The notes under the pieces: generated by a model
What the model was told of the DNA's origin: nothing
Databases searched by the model: none
Seen by the model: the letters and a program-made list of their open reading frames with translations, nothing else
Assembly (NCBI GenBank): GCA_009760855.2
Contig: WPIO01000020.1
Location: 2,140,001-2,204,000, forward strand
Direction: 5' to 3'
DNA: 64,000 nt
Origin: Cristatella mucedo
Lineage: Eukaryota > Bryozoa > Phylactolaemata > Cristatellidae
Part shown: positions 1 to 10,908 of the stretch, piece after piece
Position numbering within the stretch: the stretch's first letter is position 1
Layout of the letters: each line of letters begins with the position of its first letter
Position numbers and translations under genes: made by a program

Positions 1-118
1 TACGGTTGCAGCAAATGTAAAGTGCCTAGAAAGAGATTTGAGTTCTCTGAGGGGGCTAAAACAAATGTATTATTTTTATTCTTATTACTATTAAGGTTAC
101 TATTATTTATGGCTACTG
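1..118 (+). mobile_element. LINE family A, 3' terminal fragment
   Basis: The window opens inside the 3' end of a non-LTR retrotransposon. The stretch GCAAATGTAAAGTGCCTAGA, then an AGAGA...TCTCT hairpin and a T/TTA-rich tail, recurs near 4830, 25840 and 50480 (plus) and 4050, 20620, 24490, 52560 and 58150 (minus). Only the untranslated tail is present here, so no protein can be assigned. Confidence 0.8.
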
Positions 119-3100
119 TGAAAATCTTGAGTCTACAAAATTCAGACATGGCTCACACCCAGTCCCTACTACTGGATTTGCAACGGCTCTTGGTCACTTG
201 AACAATGGACACGCCCAAAATCCTGTCTGCTAGGTTTGCCTGCCAAGGCCAGCCTCCTACATGGCTAGGCAAGCAGAACAGACCGTCTGTTACCCTCGGA
301 TCCTCTCGCAATGACAAATTATCTGCCCCTTTCTCAGGTTGACAACACGACAGCTGACGTCGCAACATGGCACTCTGGGATCGCACCGTGAGAGGCACTC
401 ATCCCAAAAAAGATGCACATGCTAAAATGCCATCTTCCCTCCTGCTACAGACGACAGCTGTACGACTTCTTTGCCAGCCACCCTTCACTGCTGCTAACTA
501 ATTCTAGGCAACACACTTGCTCCTCTGGCTGACGATGCAGTTGTGTTTGCTGCACAACGAGATGAAGGCCGTCGGCTAAAGGCTGCATGCCCAAAGATGC
601 CAGCGCCTTTTAGTCCACTATGCAGGATACCCTCCGGCACGGCAGCCACTTAGCTTGCCATGGCTTAGAAGACCGAGTCGCAGACAAAGCGATGCACACA
701 AGCCTCGCTGCTACAGCAGCAGGCCGCTGCAGCAGCTCAGAGGCGCTGGCCCCAGTGCATAGGTGCCTTCTTGCAGGAAAGCTTGCAGGAAGCAGAGAAT
801 TCCACAAGAGGCAAACCCTTCTTCAACGAGGGTTAAACTGTCGTTGGGGGGCCCTCGCACGGTCGATCGGCCGGAGCCCCCCTCTCCCCCCCCCCCCGTT
901 GCTTGCAGAGCTGCTTCAGCATCGTTCGACACGACCTGGGGCCATACCGACTGGAAGAGCAACCAGCAGCATTGCAGCAGGCAGGCAGTGGTTGGGAGCC
1001 GACCCGAGGAAAGATAATACCATGAGCAGGAAGTTGGGGAAGGGGCAGTGAGACAGGGAGGCTGAAAAATAATGGTGCAGCCTTTGCAACCGTTGACTCG
1101 AAGATGACCGGCAGCTCTGCACCAGCTGGTGAGCTGCAGCAGCAGCAGCAGACCAGCGCCTGAGCTGGAGGGAGGGAGGGAGGCTGGAGAAAAACAAACA
1201 TTGAGAGACGTTGACGGTCTGGCCCACAAGCCGGCTGGACTGCCGTGAGTTAAGCTCGGCCGGCTGAACAGGAAGAAGCATCCCCTGTCGGTGCACTGCC
1301 TGCATAGCACAATAGAACGTTTATCGGTAAGCAGCTTGTACACCACATCGAACTTGTCTACACAGGGGACAGCTACTCGGAGTCGAAACTGTTAGCCTCG
1401 TTGTTGAGCTGCGGCTGGTACAATCGCTCTTACTTGGCGACAAGAGAGAGAGCTGCTGGAAGGGTGAAGCTCCTAAAGTCTCTCGGTTGGCAGAAAATGA
1501 AAACTGAGCAGAGGCCACCTGCGGACACGTTCCTGCTGTTGCCTATATATGCTTACGCACAAGTCATCGAAAATTTAGTCACCATCCTTCTACAGGCAGC
1601 TTTCTTTAAGAATACATGCCTGTATTCCAAACTCATACAGTCCAGCAGGCTGGTCTCCCCAAGAAAAGCAGCTAAGAAGATGGCATTCATTTTGCTTGTT
1701 TGGGCCTGTTCCTGATTAGTCGGCTTCCTCCCAAGTCTAAGATCTACTGCCAAAAAGTAGATTGCCCTGCTAATCCTTCTAACCCGGCCCTCGAGACTCG
1801 GGATCCTTCCCATCAACCACCAATCCCCACCCCTTACCTGTGAAAACTGATGATGTGACCTCAAGATCTAGGGTGTCTGGAGCCGAACGTTCGCCGGTGT
1901 AGGCACAGCTCAAGAGGTGGGCGTGGCGATGGTCTCCAACACCCTCAAGCTGTGCCTAGATGGTCCTACATTCTTGTCAATTTCTGTATACCTATTTTCT
2001 TCCGATAAACTCTAGGATTGTGTAACTGGGAGCGCGATTTCCTTCGTTGGGCGTATTATAGAATTCATTTGTATAGTTCCATTTAAACCCAAGCACAGGC
2101 GTATCAAGGGAAGTGAGCCTTGGTTTGGGCACCGTTTAACTAAGATATGCTAAGGATTGCCGGTCGGTGCTCCGTGATGGTAAACCCTTCACGATAGTTC
2201 TGATTGGTCGTTGGGTTATGAAATACAATTCATTTGCATAGCTCCCTCAGAGAACTTGGGTCTCAATCCAGGGCTCAATCCAGGCTTTACATGATGAATG
2301 TGGCAGTGCTAAAGCAGATGACCATGGTCTCTTAAGGTGAGCATCTTACTTAAACCAGAGCAAAACCAGGGTTCACAGTTCTACAAGTCTTAGAAAAATG
2401 TAGACACATTCTCCATTGCTCACCACAAGCTTCCCTAGCTTACAAGGCGTCTCGTCCCGGCGACATGGAGAGGAAACTAGGACGATTGACGATATTCGTT
2501 AAAATAGACCAGTCTAAGCAAGGCCGATTCCCAGCCTGCTGTTAGTTTGACTTTGCAAGTGACTGGGCCTGCCGATTCCGACCGGATCGCAAGTCGAGCA
2601 GATAGCTCTCTCTCTCTCTTTTTCTACCTTTCCTGCACCATGTGAGCAGATTGGCCGATGGAGGAGCAAGTGAGAGCAAGCCGAGAGCTTGAAGCAGGTC
2701 AGGCCCCCCACAGTGGTCAGCACCCTTGGCCCGATCTGGCTGTCTTCATACAGCCTCACTCTGCTACCAGCCATTCTTGCTGCTGGTACGACTGGTGGAT
2801 AAAGTTCCAATGGTCTCCGGGAAACCGCTCTGCTAAGTCGTACTTGCCAAGATGCTGCTAGGAGCCGATCGGTTCACTCGGCTCTTCCACGAAAGACAGA
2901 GACAGACAGACAGACAGAGCGACAGCAGCTGGGCGTTCACGGGTGCCTGCAGCCGGCTCCAGCTGCAAGCAGATGCATGCTCGAGCTAGATCGCCCACAA
3001 GACCTCGTGGCCCCCGCCGCTTCCACTGCTGCTCTGCTGCTGGTGGTACATGCACACCTGCAGACAGAGCATCAAACATCTAGGCTGCAGTGGAGGCACG

Positions 3101-3985
3101 TCTAAAAATTCGGCTGCTGTTAAGGCTAGGGTACCGTCACCAACGGTCACAGCCTATTGTGGGTAGCCGTTGGCTACCCGTGCAAAGGATGCTGGGCCAG
3201 GCCCTGAGCGGCGCCTTGGAGACACAGTGTACTCGATAGGCTCCACCTTTTGAAGAGTCAGAGCACTAATCAGGAGTTTCATGACTGTGCTCTTGAAATG
3301 CATCTCCGTTCTGCCCCCTTATTAAACAGCTCCAGAATTGAGATTTTCCGGTACCAAGTCCGACGAATGACTGATCACCTTGTGCTGCCACATGATAGCA
3401 CTGCAAAGATCGAGGCAGCAGCAGAGCTGAGGAGGCAGCAGCTCTGCTGCTGAGGCTAGACAGTCAAGACCAGAAGGCACTGTCTAGGAGTAAGCTGAAT
3501 GTAGAGCTCAGGCAGAAGGAGCAATCCTATCGCCCACAACATTTGCCTGCCGATCATTGCAGCAAGAGTGGATCCAGCTGTGTATGACCTAGGTATATCG
3601 CTGAAGCAGCAGACAGAGCGATGCAGCTACGTCAGGCCGAAAGTCTAGGTCCGCCGGCTGCATTGCTGGCATCGACGGACGGACGGACAGTAAGAGCCAG
3701 AAGCTCAACGAACCTGGCAAACCTTTGTGAGCATCAAATGCAGCAGTAGCTGGATCAATGGTTCCTGTCATACAGCGAGTCATCTGAGGCAGACACGGCT
3801 GGAGGAATGGACAAGCGACTCCGACTCAGCACGTAAGGAATATCGGGGGGGGGGGGGGCCAACGTGCGATGGACTTCATGGAGGAGCGAGGCTGACTCGG
3901 CAACACATTGAGCTGAGATAAGCGATCACCACGGGGGGGGGGAGAGGACGGAGGGCTCCAGCGAAAGTACGATCAAAAGACATGG
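119..3985. other. Non-coding stretch, no supported gene
   Basis: No exon with recognisable protein similarity was found on either strand. Short open frames overlap one another in all frames and look like chance. Two remnants near 2050-2095 and 2220-2290 resemble the minus-strand 3' tail of SINE2 (a TTCATTTGTATAG-like start, then AGAACTTGGGTCTC). There is a C run near 889, a CAG run near 1138-1152 and a run of about 14 G at 3844. If the endophilin gene continues leftwards, this is its first intron. Confidence 0.5.
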
Positions 3986-3989
3986 TCAA

Positions 3990-4085
3990 ATAATAATAAT
4001 AATAATAACAATAATAATAGAACATTCGATATAGCACCCTCAAAGAACTCAATCTCTTTCTAGGCACTTTACATTTGCTGAGAGA
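3990..4085 (-). mobile_element. LINE family A 3' tail, minus strand
   Basis: An (ATA)n tract is followed by the reverse complement of the family A tail: AGAACTCAATCTCTTTCTAG and then CACTTTACATTTGCTG. This is a short 5'-truncated copy holding only the untranslated end and its trinucleotide tail. Confidence 0.8.
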
Positions 4086-4589
4086 CTCAAAAGTCCTGAC
4101 AGATGTCCAAGAAACATCTCGGGCAAAATCGGTGAAAAATCGGTGAAAAAAGAAGCGCCGAGTCCACCACATCAAAGAGGGAGAGGATCGCACGATGTGC
4201 ACACGAACACACTTTGCACGTCCAGCTGCCAAATATTTGGAACCGCGAGGTAAAAGCCAATGCCTGCGTAATTCGTGCCTGTCGCTGGCTATCGAACAGG
4301 CAGCAGAAGCAGCAGCAGCAGCAACATGCTAGCGTTAGCCATCGACCTTGCTCATACCGCCAGCCAAATTGCTTCGAGCGCCGAGACATTTAGCATGCGT
4401 TGCTTCCGAGTTACATACAACGACTACTGTGTCCCTCTTGCAATAAATACTACACCCGCCGGGCTCGCGGTGGCAATAGCTCGACGCACGATCGTGCCAG
4501 CCCAGGTCGCAGCTGCGCTCATCAGCAGGAAGTCGCATCGCGAGCTCTCTGAAAGAAATCGTCGCATCGCCGACAGCAGGAACAATCGA

Positions 4590-4880
4590 CTCCCACGATG
4601 CCAAATAGCCTGCCTGCGCACTCAGGTGCTCACAGCTGGTGCAAAACCCTGCAGCTAGGCCTGTCTGTCGTGAGTGTGTGCTTCTGCATTTCGGTGTCGT
4701 GTGCTTATTTATGCGTGCTGACACTGTGCGTGCTGCCACTGACCATATTTGCATGCTGACCCTGTCCATGTCACCACTAACCATTCGATCGCGCTTCCTT
4801 TGCAGCAAATGTAAAGCGCCTAGAAAGAGATTGAGCTCTCTGAGGGCACCTTATCAAATGTATTGTTAATATATTATTAA
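4590..4880 (+). mobile_element. LINE family A, 3' fragment
   Basis: The fragment starts in the C-terminal part of the reverse-transcriptase ORF (an ACAGCTGGTGCAAAACCCTG block). It jumps across an internal deletion to the 3' untranslated region and ends in the shared hairpin (AGAGATTGAGCTCTCT) and a TTA-rich tail near 4860-4880. It is dead: no open frame spans it. Confidence 0.75.
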
Positions 4881-4900
4881 GCGACGGCGGCAGCCGTACA

Positions 4901-4943
4901 GCCAATGCAAACGTCCAATGCAAACGTCCAATGCAAACGTCCA
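4901..4943. repeat. Three tandem 13-bp units with ATGCAAAC
   Basis: The unit CCAATGCAAACGT is repeated three times head to tail. Each unit contains ATGCAAAC, one base from the octamer ATGCAAAT bound by POU-domain factors. It lies about 450 bp inside the presumed first intron of the endophilin gene. A regulatory role is only a guess. Confidence 0.6.
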
Positions 4944-5039
4944 GCCCATGCAACCAACTGCTGCAGCCGAGCAAGCGGCCATGGCTGCAGGCTGCTGCTG
5001 CTGCTGAGAGCAGCATCACGAAGCTCCTAGCCAGCCAGC

Positions 5040-5960
5040 GAAGCACAGCGCCAGCCCACCCCCCCCCCCCCCCCCCCCCCGTCTCACGCCCCGCCCGGCC
5101 CGGCGGGAGTGTCCCGCACGCCGACTCGCTCGCTCGAGATCCTGCGGAAGTGGCAGCACACGGCGGCGGCGACCGACCCGACCGACGGGAACGGGCGCTC
5201 GGCCGGCGGCCCAGCCACAGAGTCAAGGCCGCAGCAGCAGCTGCCGCCGCCGCACACGACCGACGGCTGTAGGCTGGCGGCCGGCGGGCTGGCGGGCAGC
5301 TGAGTCGCGTCCGTCAGGCGACGGGCAGGCGGGCGGGCGGGCGGGCGCTCGGCGGCTCGCTAGCGAGCGGCGGTGCTGCAGCTACCTGATTCGCCTTGTT
5401 GAGCTGCTTCTTGAAACCCGCGAACGACATTCCCGACGTGGCACGAGCCGGCCCGACGAACGCTGGCGCGGCCGCCGCGCAAGAGAGCGAGCGCGGTTAA
5501 CGGTGACGCAGGTGCGACGCACCTGTGGCGCCCGTCCGGATGGGATGGGGAAACAGAGGGGAGGAGGAGGAGGAAAGCGGGTAGAGTAAGGGGCGCTCAC
5601 GTGCGACGGGGCGTGGCTTACGGCGGCGCAGGCGCGGGGGCGGGTCACGCCCGCCAGGGCCGCCGCCGCCGCCGCCGCCGCTGCCGTCGCCGTCGTCTAG
5701 CTGACTTGCAGACCGTCGGTGGCCATGGGCTGAGCAAGGCGGGCGTCCGATGGCGCCGACGACCGTTGGCTAGGCTCGAAGCTCATTTTCGGGCGACTCG
5801 CGTTTTCCCCTGTCGCGGCGAAGCGGCTATTTCCTCAAGAGGGAACTGTTTGAACTGCCCTCACATTGGCCCAAGCCGAGCGACGGCCGCTAGCACACGA
5901 AAAGGAAACGGACCGGTTGCGAAACGACCGCGGCCATGGAGTGGGGTGGTCCGAGAGTGC
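5040..5960. promoter_or_regulatory. CpG-rich island around endophilin exon 1
   Basis: This stretch is very rich in G, C and CpG compared with the AT-richer flanks, and has runs of CGG, CCG and GGGC. It contains the first coding exon of the endophilin-like gene (ATG at 5430, minus strand) and begins beside a run of about 22 C at 5059-5080. I saw no TATA box near the ATG. A CpG-island promoter with dispersed initiation is the natural reading, but the start site cannot be fixed. Confidence 0.6.
5386..5430 (-). CDS. Endophilin-A-like, exon 1 (15 codons)
   Basis: The reverse strand reads ATG, then 14 codons giving MSFAGFKKQLNKANQ, then the splice donor GTAGCT. Known endophilin-A proteins start with a near-identical 15-residue peptide (fly MAFAGLKKQINKANQ, human SH3GL2 MSVAGLKKQFHKATQ). 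The first coding exon in the human genes ends at the same place, in phase 0. The peptide is helix 0 of the N-BAR domain, the amphipathic segment that inserts into membranes during synaptic-vesicle and clathrin-dependent endocytosis. The GC-rich surroundings fit a promoter-proximal exon. No second exon was found between 1 and 5385, so the first intron exceeds 5.3 kb and the gene leaves the window on the left. Confidence 0.85.
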
Positions 5961-5989
5961 GCCGGAGGTGCGGAGACGTCGGATAGATG

Positions 5990-6165
5990 GGTGAGCCGTG
6001 ATGGCACACTAGGTAAGGCGGTTGCTTTCACGACCTCGGTCCCGAGGTCGTGGGTTCGATTCCTGCGGTGGGCGATTCTGTATCGCCACTGCAAGCGGTG
6101 GTGATAGCCGTAAAGGCTCTTCTGTCGCTATACAAAAGGAGGCTGTTTAATCAGCTAGGATGGGC
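5990..6165 (+). mobile_element. SINE1 (tRNA-derived)
   Basis: An A-box-like ATGGCACACTAGGTAAGG is followed by the palindrome ACGACCTCGG-TC-CCGAGGTCGT at 6030-6051, then the B box GGGTTCGATTCCT. The body has ACTGCAAGCGGTGGTGATAG and GTAAAGGCTCTTCTGTCGC and ends in AGGCTGTTTAATCAGCTAG. Copies with the same order lie near 14.3, 28.2, 34.9 and 60.1 kb (plus) and 17.5 and 47.5 kb (minus). Such elements are transcribed by RNA polymerase III and moved by a LINE enzyme. Confidence 0.85.
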
Positions 6166-6899
6166 TGGTGCGCGCGAGCGCTGCGGCCTGTCAGAGAGGA
6201 TCTTCTTGAAGTCGATCCAATTCGAGCCTGGGGGCGAGCGAAGCGCACTCTCACAGCTCACACAGAAGCGATGCGATGCTGCGGCAACCTATTGGCGGGG
6301 GTGGGGCGGGGCGGTCATTTGCACCGCCGCCGCTCCTACCCCCCCCCCCCACCCCCGCCGCTGGCGCGATGGGGCGACCTTGTCCGCATCCTATTCCTAA
6401 AAATAAAAAAATAAATTGCTATCCTATTCCTAGGCCGACCGTCACCGACGACGAAATCGCGTCTTAATTCCTCTCAGTGAGCAGCGCCGAGTTCTTGCCG
6501 AATGAATACAGCGATTTTGCGCAATAGTCTTTCATTAATTGCGGATCTAGCTCCGCAGAAAGGATCTTGCGCGGGTCTGGCCCCTCGCGTTGATGAAAGT
6601 CCTTGCTCCTCCGCCTCCTGGCAGAGGCTTCAAAGAGCGGCAGACCGGACGAGCTGCCGAACTCTGCACCAGTTGCAGGAGATTAATTGCAAAGGAAAGG
6701 AAATACCACTAAACTAGACGCGAAGTCACAAACGCGAGTACAAGTTTGGCGACAATGATAAGCAAGAATGCGGTACGTAGTGCCGAAAGAGAAATAAATC
6801 TCGCTGCACGCGGACTTCATATAGGCTGAACAGGGAGCACGTCAAACGATTGGTAACGGCAACGCGCACGATTTTGGCGAGCGTAAGCAGTTAAGGACG

Positions 6900-7065
6900 A
6901 CACTCTTAGCCCAGTGATGAGGTACTTACACTTCACGAACCAGGTCGTGGGTGGGAGACCTACAACTGTCAATTCTCTATTGCCCTCTCCAAGCGGGGCC
7001 GATCGCCGCTAACGCTCTTCATCCGATATGCGAGCGAGCGAGGCGGCTGTTGGGTCAGCTGGCTG
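6900..7065 (+). mobile_element. Diverged SINE1-like copy
   Basis: A tRNA-like head (CCCAGTGATGAGGTAC, then CAGGTCGTGGGTGGGAGACC) is followed by a body matching SINE1 (CTCTATTGCC, CAAGCGGGGCCG, CGCTAACGCTCTTC) and a GGCTGTTGGGTCAGCTGG end. Many differences from the other copies mark it as old. Confidence 0.6.
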
Positions 7066-8283
7066 GATTTTACTTTACTTTATTCGCACAGGCAGAGCAT
7101 AAATGCTTGGAGGAGTAGGTAGGTTTTTAATCTCGTTTTACATATCGTATATTCAGCGGATGTCATTCGGGTGGCACTTCCAGCTTTAGGTGCATGGACT
7201 GAAAGCACGGCAAATGACTGGCAGAAGTCGGTTCGCTGATTAATTGATGGCAAGCCAGAGCAGGTCAGACAGAAGTGGTGCGGTTTAGCAGTTGTGACGT
7301 TCACAACTAACTAGCTTAGCTGTCCAGGTTTTCGCCACCGACTGCGTACGTCTCCTTTCACGTGCACGAGGACCTTAGTGGAGAGTGTCGCAGAAGTACA
7401 AACGTAACTAAAAGTCGGAAGACTTGACCACGGAGCTGATGCGGTCATCTACCAAAAGGTTATTTTGGAGCAGGACGCCCAGGCTCCGCGCGAAGTGATT
7501 TCAGGAGAGACGCTGGCTAAGCCAATTCTGCGTTTTAGTTTCTGACCGACGCTAGGTTTTCTGATAACTAGTAGATAGGCGTTGTTATCGTTTGTTTTGA
7601 GGAAGTTAGCTGCCATCTGAATGCGAATGTGTGTATCTTCGTCTGCAACTCTAAAAGACTGAGGCGATGTTATGCAGAAGAGTTTTCTCTAGCGCGCTCA
7701 AAGCGTTAGCAGCCTCCGGTGGAAAGAACGGCTGGAAAGCACATGCCACAGTCGGCAGCTGAAGAAAAGATTGTTGCCAATGCAAAATGAAATTTTTTTT
7801 ATAGAGCCGAAAGTATTCGTAGGCCGGTAAGAATAAAAACACAGGTATTGCTGCTTATTAAATAGATAGAGATAAAAGCCGAGACTGTGCTTAGTAATGC
7901 CGTCAGCTAGAAGGCGAGCATTGGCCGACAAAAGACGTGGATAATCTCACACTTCAAACGTTCATTCACTACATGACTGTTTTACATGTACCGAGCCGCA
8001 GATGACCTTTACGAGGCGCCAAGTACCCTGGACGAACCATCGCTTCGTAGATGACTTTTTCGTAAGCCACGAGTCTAATTCGTCTAAGCCAGTGGTTCTC
8101 AACCTTCCTAATGCCGCGACCCTTTAATACAGTTCATCATGTTGTGGCGAGCCCCGACCATAAAACTTTGCGTGCCCAATGTGGAAATGCGTGTTTTCCG
8201 ACGGCGCCTGCAGTACTAGGAGGCGCCGTGAGAGACTCTGCGGCGATTTATAACGTATCAGCCCCTCTCGCTCGCGAAGCCAT
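7066..8283. other. No recognisable gene
   Basis: This is mixed-composition sequence without a convincing exon, RNA gene or repeat match. Small open frames on the minus strand near 7100-7300 and 7650-7930 have no recognisable domain. Confidence 0.4.
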
Positions 8284-8765
8284 TCGGTCGGTCGGTCGGT
8301 CGGTCGGTCGGTCGGTCGGTCGGTCGGTCGGTCGGTCGGTCGGTCGGTCGGTCGGTCGGTCGGTCGGTCGGTCGGTCGGTCGGTCGGTCGGTCGGTCGGT
8401 CGGTCGGTCGGTCGGTCGGTCGGTCGGTCGGTCGGTCGGTCGGTCGGTCGGTCGGTCGGTCGGTCGGTCGGTCGGGTCGGGCGGTCGGTCGGTCGGTCGG
8501 TCGGTCGGTCGGTCGGTCGGTCGGTCGGTCGGTCGGTCGGTCGGTCGGTCGGTCGGTCGGTCGGTCGGTCGGTCGGTCGGTCGGTCGGTCGGTCGGTCGG
8601 TCGGTCGGTCGGTCGGTCGGTCGGTCGGTCGGTCGGTCGGTCGGTCGGTCGGTCGGTCGGTCGGTCGGTCGGTCGGTCGGTCGGTCGGTCGGTCGGTCGG
8701 TCGGTCGGTCGGTCGGTCGGTCGGTCGGTCGGTCGGTCGGTCGGTCGGTCGGTCGGTCGGTCGGT
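8284..8765. repeat. (CGGT)n tetranucleotide array, about 480 bp
   Basis: About 120 nearly perfect CGGT units run without a break except for one irregular patch near 8473-8482 (extra G, GGGTCGGGCGG). Four is not a multiple of three, so every frame cycles through a 12-nt, four-residue period (Ser-Val-Gly-Arg on plus, Thr-Asp-Arg-Pro on minus) and stays open on both strands. Long reading frames here are an effect of the repeat. Each unit carries a CpG. Confidence 0.95.
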
Positions 8766-9885
8766 TGTTGGGAGGCAGGAGCGGCAGCAGCAGCAGCCTA
8801 AAAGGCAGTCCGACGGTTCGACGAGAAGCCCATTCGCCAGTTGGCCTCGCCTGCCGCGCCGTCTGCTGCCGCCTCCGCCCTCTCCAGTCGGAGCGGACCA
8901 AGCTGCGGCAGATGTATGCAAACGACAGAGCGCCTGACTATAGTAAAGGATCAAAGCACGCGCCAAGCAACGAGACGCCTCGCCACGCCCCGCGGAGCGG
9001 CTCGCGGCGCGCGGCGTCAATTTGAGCCGCGCTCAGCCGAGCAGGCTTCGCGACGGCCCGAAAATGAGCGGGCGGCACGCTCGCGACAGACAGACCGACA
9101 GAAAAGCCTCCGGGCTTCAGAGTTTTGCACCAGCTCGAAGCACCATACTGTACAGGCCGGAAGGCCGGCGAGTAGTAGTAAGCTGTCGAAGTCGAGAAAG
9201 GGAAGTGTCGAAAAGGAAGGGACCGGCTTGCGGGACCGGATGCGGATGCCCATCGAAGCAGGCCCTAATCGCTGCAATGTTTCGTTTCCGAAAGTAGGCA
9301 GACTCGACCGCTGACCTGGCGCTGTCATTGTGGAACAGTACAGACAGATTTCTCGCCGAGGCTACAGGAGACTCGGGGGTGGGGAGCGGTCGAGGCTTGC
9401 GCCAGGGTGGCGGAAGTGCGCAGCCGACGACTGCGCAGCCACGCATCGCGGGAGAGAGCGCCGACGGAGTCTGCGGATGCTCCGGCTGCGGCTGGGGTGT
9501 CCTCGCTGCTGCGCCCACGGAAGCCGACGAACGTTACGCCAGAATCTCGATCGCGATACGCGTTAATCGTCGGGCAAGGGTCACCCGTTATCCCCCGTTA
9601 GTAGCGCGAAACCCGCCTACGCCCGCGCGGCGCTGGCGACCGACCGGCCTCGAACGGCCGGCCAGCATTAGTCTAAGCGAGCGCTGCTGTCGCTCGCTTG
9701 CGAGTCAGCGCAGCGGCTGTGCCGCACGGAGTGAGGAGCGCGCGCGCATTCGGTCGCACTACTTTAGCGAGACGCTAGCGTGCGGCGCCACATTTCGCAC
9801 TCGCTCGCTGCGTCCGGCGTCGCCTGCTCGCCTCGTCCGGTCCTGGCGTAAAAGCAGACCGGACGTGCGCAAGCTGCGCGCGTCC
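8766..9885. other. GC- and CpG-rich block after the (CGGT)n array
   Basis: This stretch is rich in CGCG, GCGC and CGGC words, resembling the island at 5 kb. Several overlapping open frames exist on both strands, as expected in GC-rich DNA, but none shows a known domain or a clear ATG-to-donor exon. It could be the promoter of a plus-strand gene such as the SETD6-like one downstream; no first exon could be identified. Confidence 0.35.
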
Positions 9886-9889
9886 GGCT

Positions 9890-9978
9890 ATATCGAGGTC
9901 GTGTGCTCGAGCCCTGCGGCGTACGTAAAGCGCCTGGATAGATGTCAAGCTCTCTTAGGGCCGCGCTTGTTTGGCGCA
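9890..9978 (+). mobile_element. SINE2 3' half
   Basis: TCGAGGTCGTGTGCTCGAGCCC followed by GTAAAGCGCCTGGATAGA and CTCTCTTAGGG matches the B-box side and LINE-like tail of SINE2 as seen at 23.7 and 14.2 kb. The head is missing or too diverged to see. Confidence 0.6.
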
Positions 9979-9983
9979 GAAGT

Positions 9984-10080
9984 GATAATAATAATACATA
10001 TATTATAGCGGCCTCGGAGAACTCAATCTCTTACTAGGCACTTTATATTTTCTGCAAAGGAAACACGATCGAATGATTAG
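9984..10080 (-). mobile_element. LINE family A 3' tail, minus strand
   Basis: ATAATAATA is followed by AGAACTCAATCTCTTACTAG and GGCACTTTATATTTTCTGC, the reverse complement of the family A tail. It abuts the plus-strand family A copy that starts a few bases to the right, giving a divergent pair. Confidence 0.75.
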
Positions 10081-10082
10081 CG

Positions 10083-10715
10083 GTGGAATGCTCATTTAAC
10101 AACAACCGAAACATGGTTGAATCTGCACGAAATCTAGGTATCATGTTCCAAAATGACCTTTCGTTAGACGACCACACCAGCTCCACAGTCAAATCTGCCT
10201 CCTTTCAGCTACATAACATTGCTAAATACCGGGCTTGTTTAGATAAGGATACCACATCTAAGTTGATCCATGCATTTGTGACATCCCGTCTTGACTTCCG
10301 TAACTCCCTACTTGCTGGCCTGCCGGCTTGTGCAATCAGGCGATTACAGCTGGTGCAAAACTCTGCAGGTAGGCTTGTCAGTCGTGAGCGTCGCAGTTGC
10401 CTCATCACACCACTTCTCGCCGACCTCCACTGGCTGCCAGTCAAGCAACGGATTGACTTCAAGGTTTGTCGCTCACTTTTAGGTCACTTGATTTTTTTGG
10501 CTCCAGCCTATCTCTCAGATCTACTCCCCCACCAGGTCAAGCATCGTACCACCCGCTTTTCGGAATCTAATAGTTTACCAATACCTCGTACAAACCTCAA
10601 ATCCTTTGGAGACCGTGCATTGAGTTCTTATGCTCTCAAAGCCTGGAACTCACTCCCGACTTGCATCACAAAATCCCCTGATTTGACTGCATTTATAAAG
10701 AACTTGTGATTTCTA
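10083..10715 (+). mobile_element. LINE family A, C-terminal reverse-transcriptase ORF
   Basis: An open frame of about 200 codons encodes the C-terminal part of an L2/CR1-like reverse transcriptase. Motifs shared with the copies at 38.6 and 58.3 kb are ESARNLGIMFQNDLSLDD, FVTSRLDF, LLADLHWLPVKQRIDFK, LSDLLPHQ and LKAWNSLPTCI. The catalytic YADD segment lies upstream and is absent, so the copy is 5'-truncated. It stops shortly after SPDLTAF, and the family's untranslated tail does not follow. It lies just upstream of the SETD6-like exons, in the same orientation. Confidence 0.9.
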
Positions 10716-10821
10716 TGCATGGCCGGCCAACACAGGTGAAGTTCAAGTGCCCCATTCTCATTCACGCTCGCGATTTAAGCTAAGCATCCTGCCACGAGCC
10801 TGACGTTCGCGCCTGATGTTC

Positions 10822-10880
10822 AGTTTCGTTGTTCGTTCGGATTGTTGTTAGTTTTTGTTGGTAGGTGGATTTGTCAGCGA
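10822..10880 (+). repeat. Duplicate of the exon c acceptor region (first copy)
   Basis: About 59 bp here match 13536-13594 with roughly five differences. Both contain AGTTTCGTTGTTCGTTCG, a T-rich tract, TAG and GTGGATTTGTCAGC. The second copy is the real acceptor of SETD6-like exon c; this one lies just before exon a and keeps the same reading frame. Confidence 0.85.
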
Positions 10881-10908
10881 CTTCCTTCGTCGTTGCCTCC
10901 TCTGCCAG

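Noticed and set aside
5601-6104. Plus-strand open frame across the CpG island into SINE1
   Set aside because: Low-complexity Arg/Gly sequence that runs into a repeat; no donor or domain.
8284-8765. Array considered as telomeric or CRISPR-like
   Set aside because: A simple tetranucleotide without spacers and unlike any telomere repeat; the genome is eukaryotic.
8111-9025. Long open frames on both strands through the (CGGT)n array
   Set aside because: They are made of the four-residue repeat, which is open in every frame; the flanks show no domain or splice signal.
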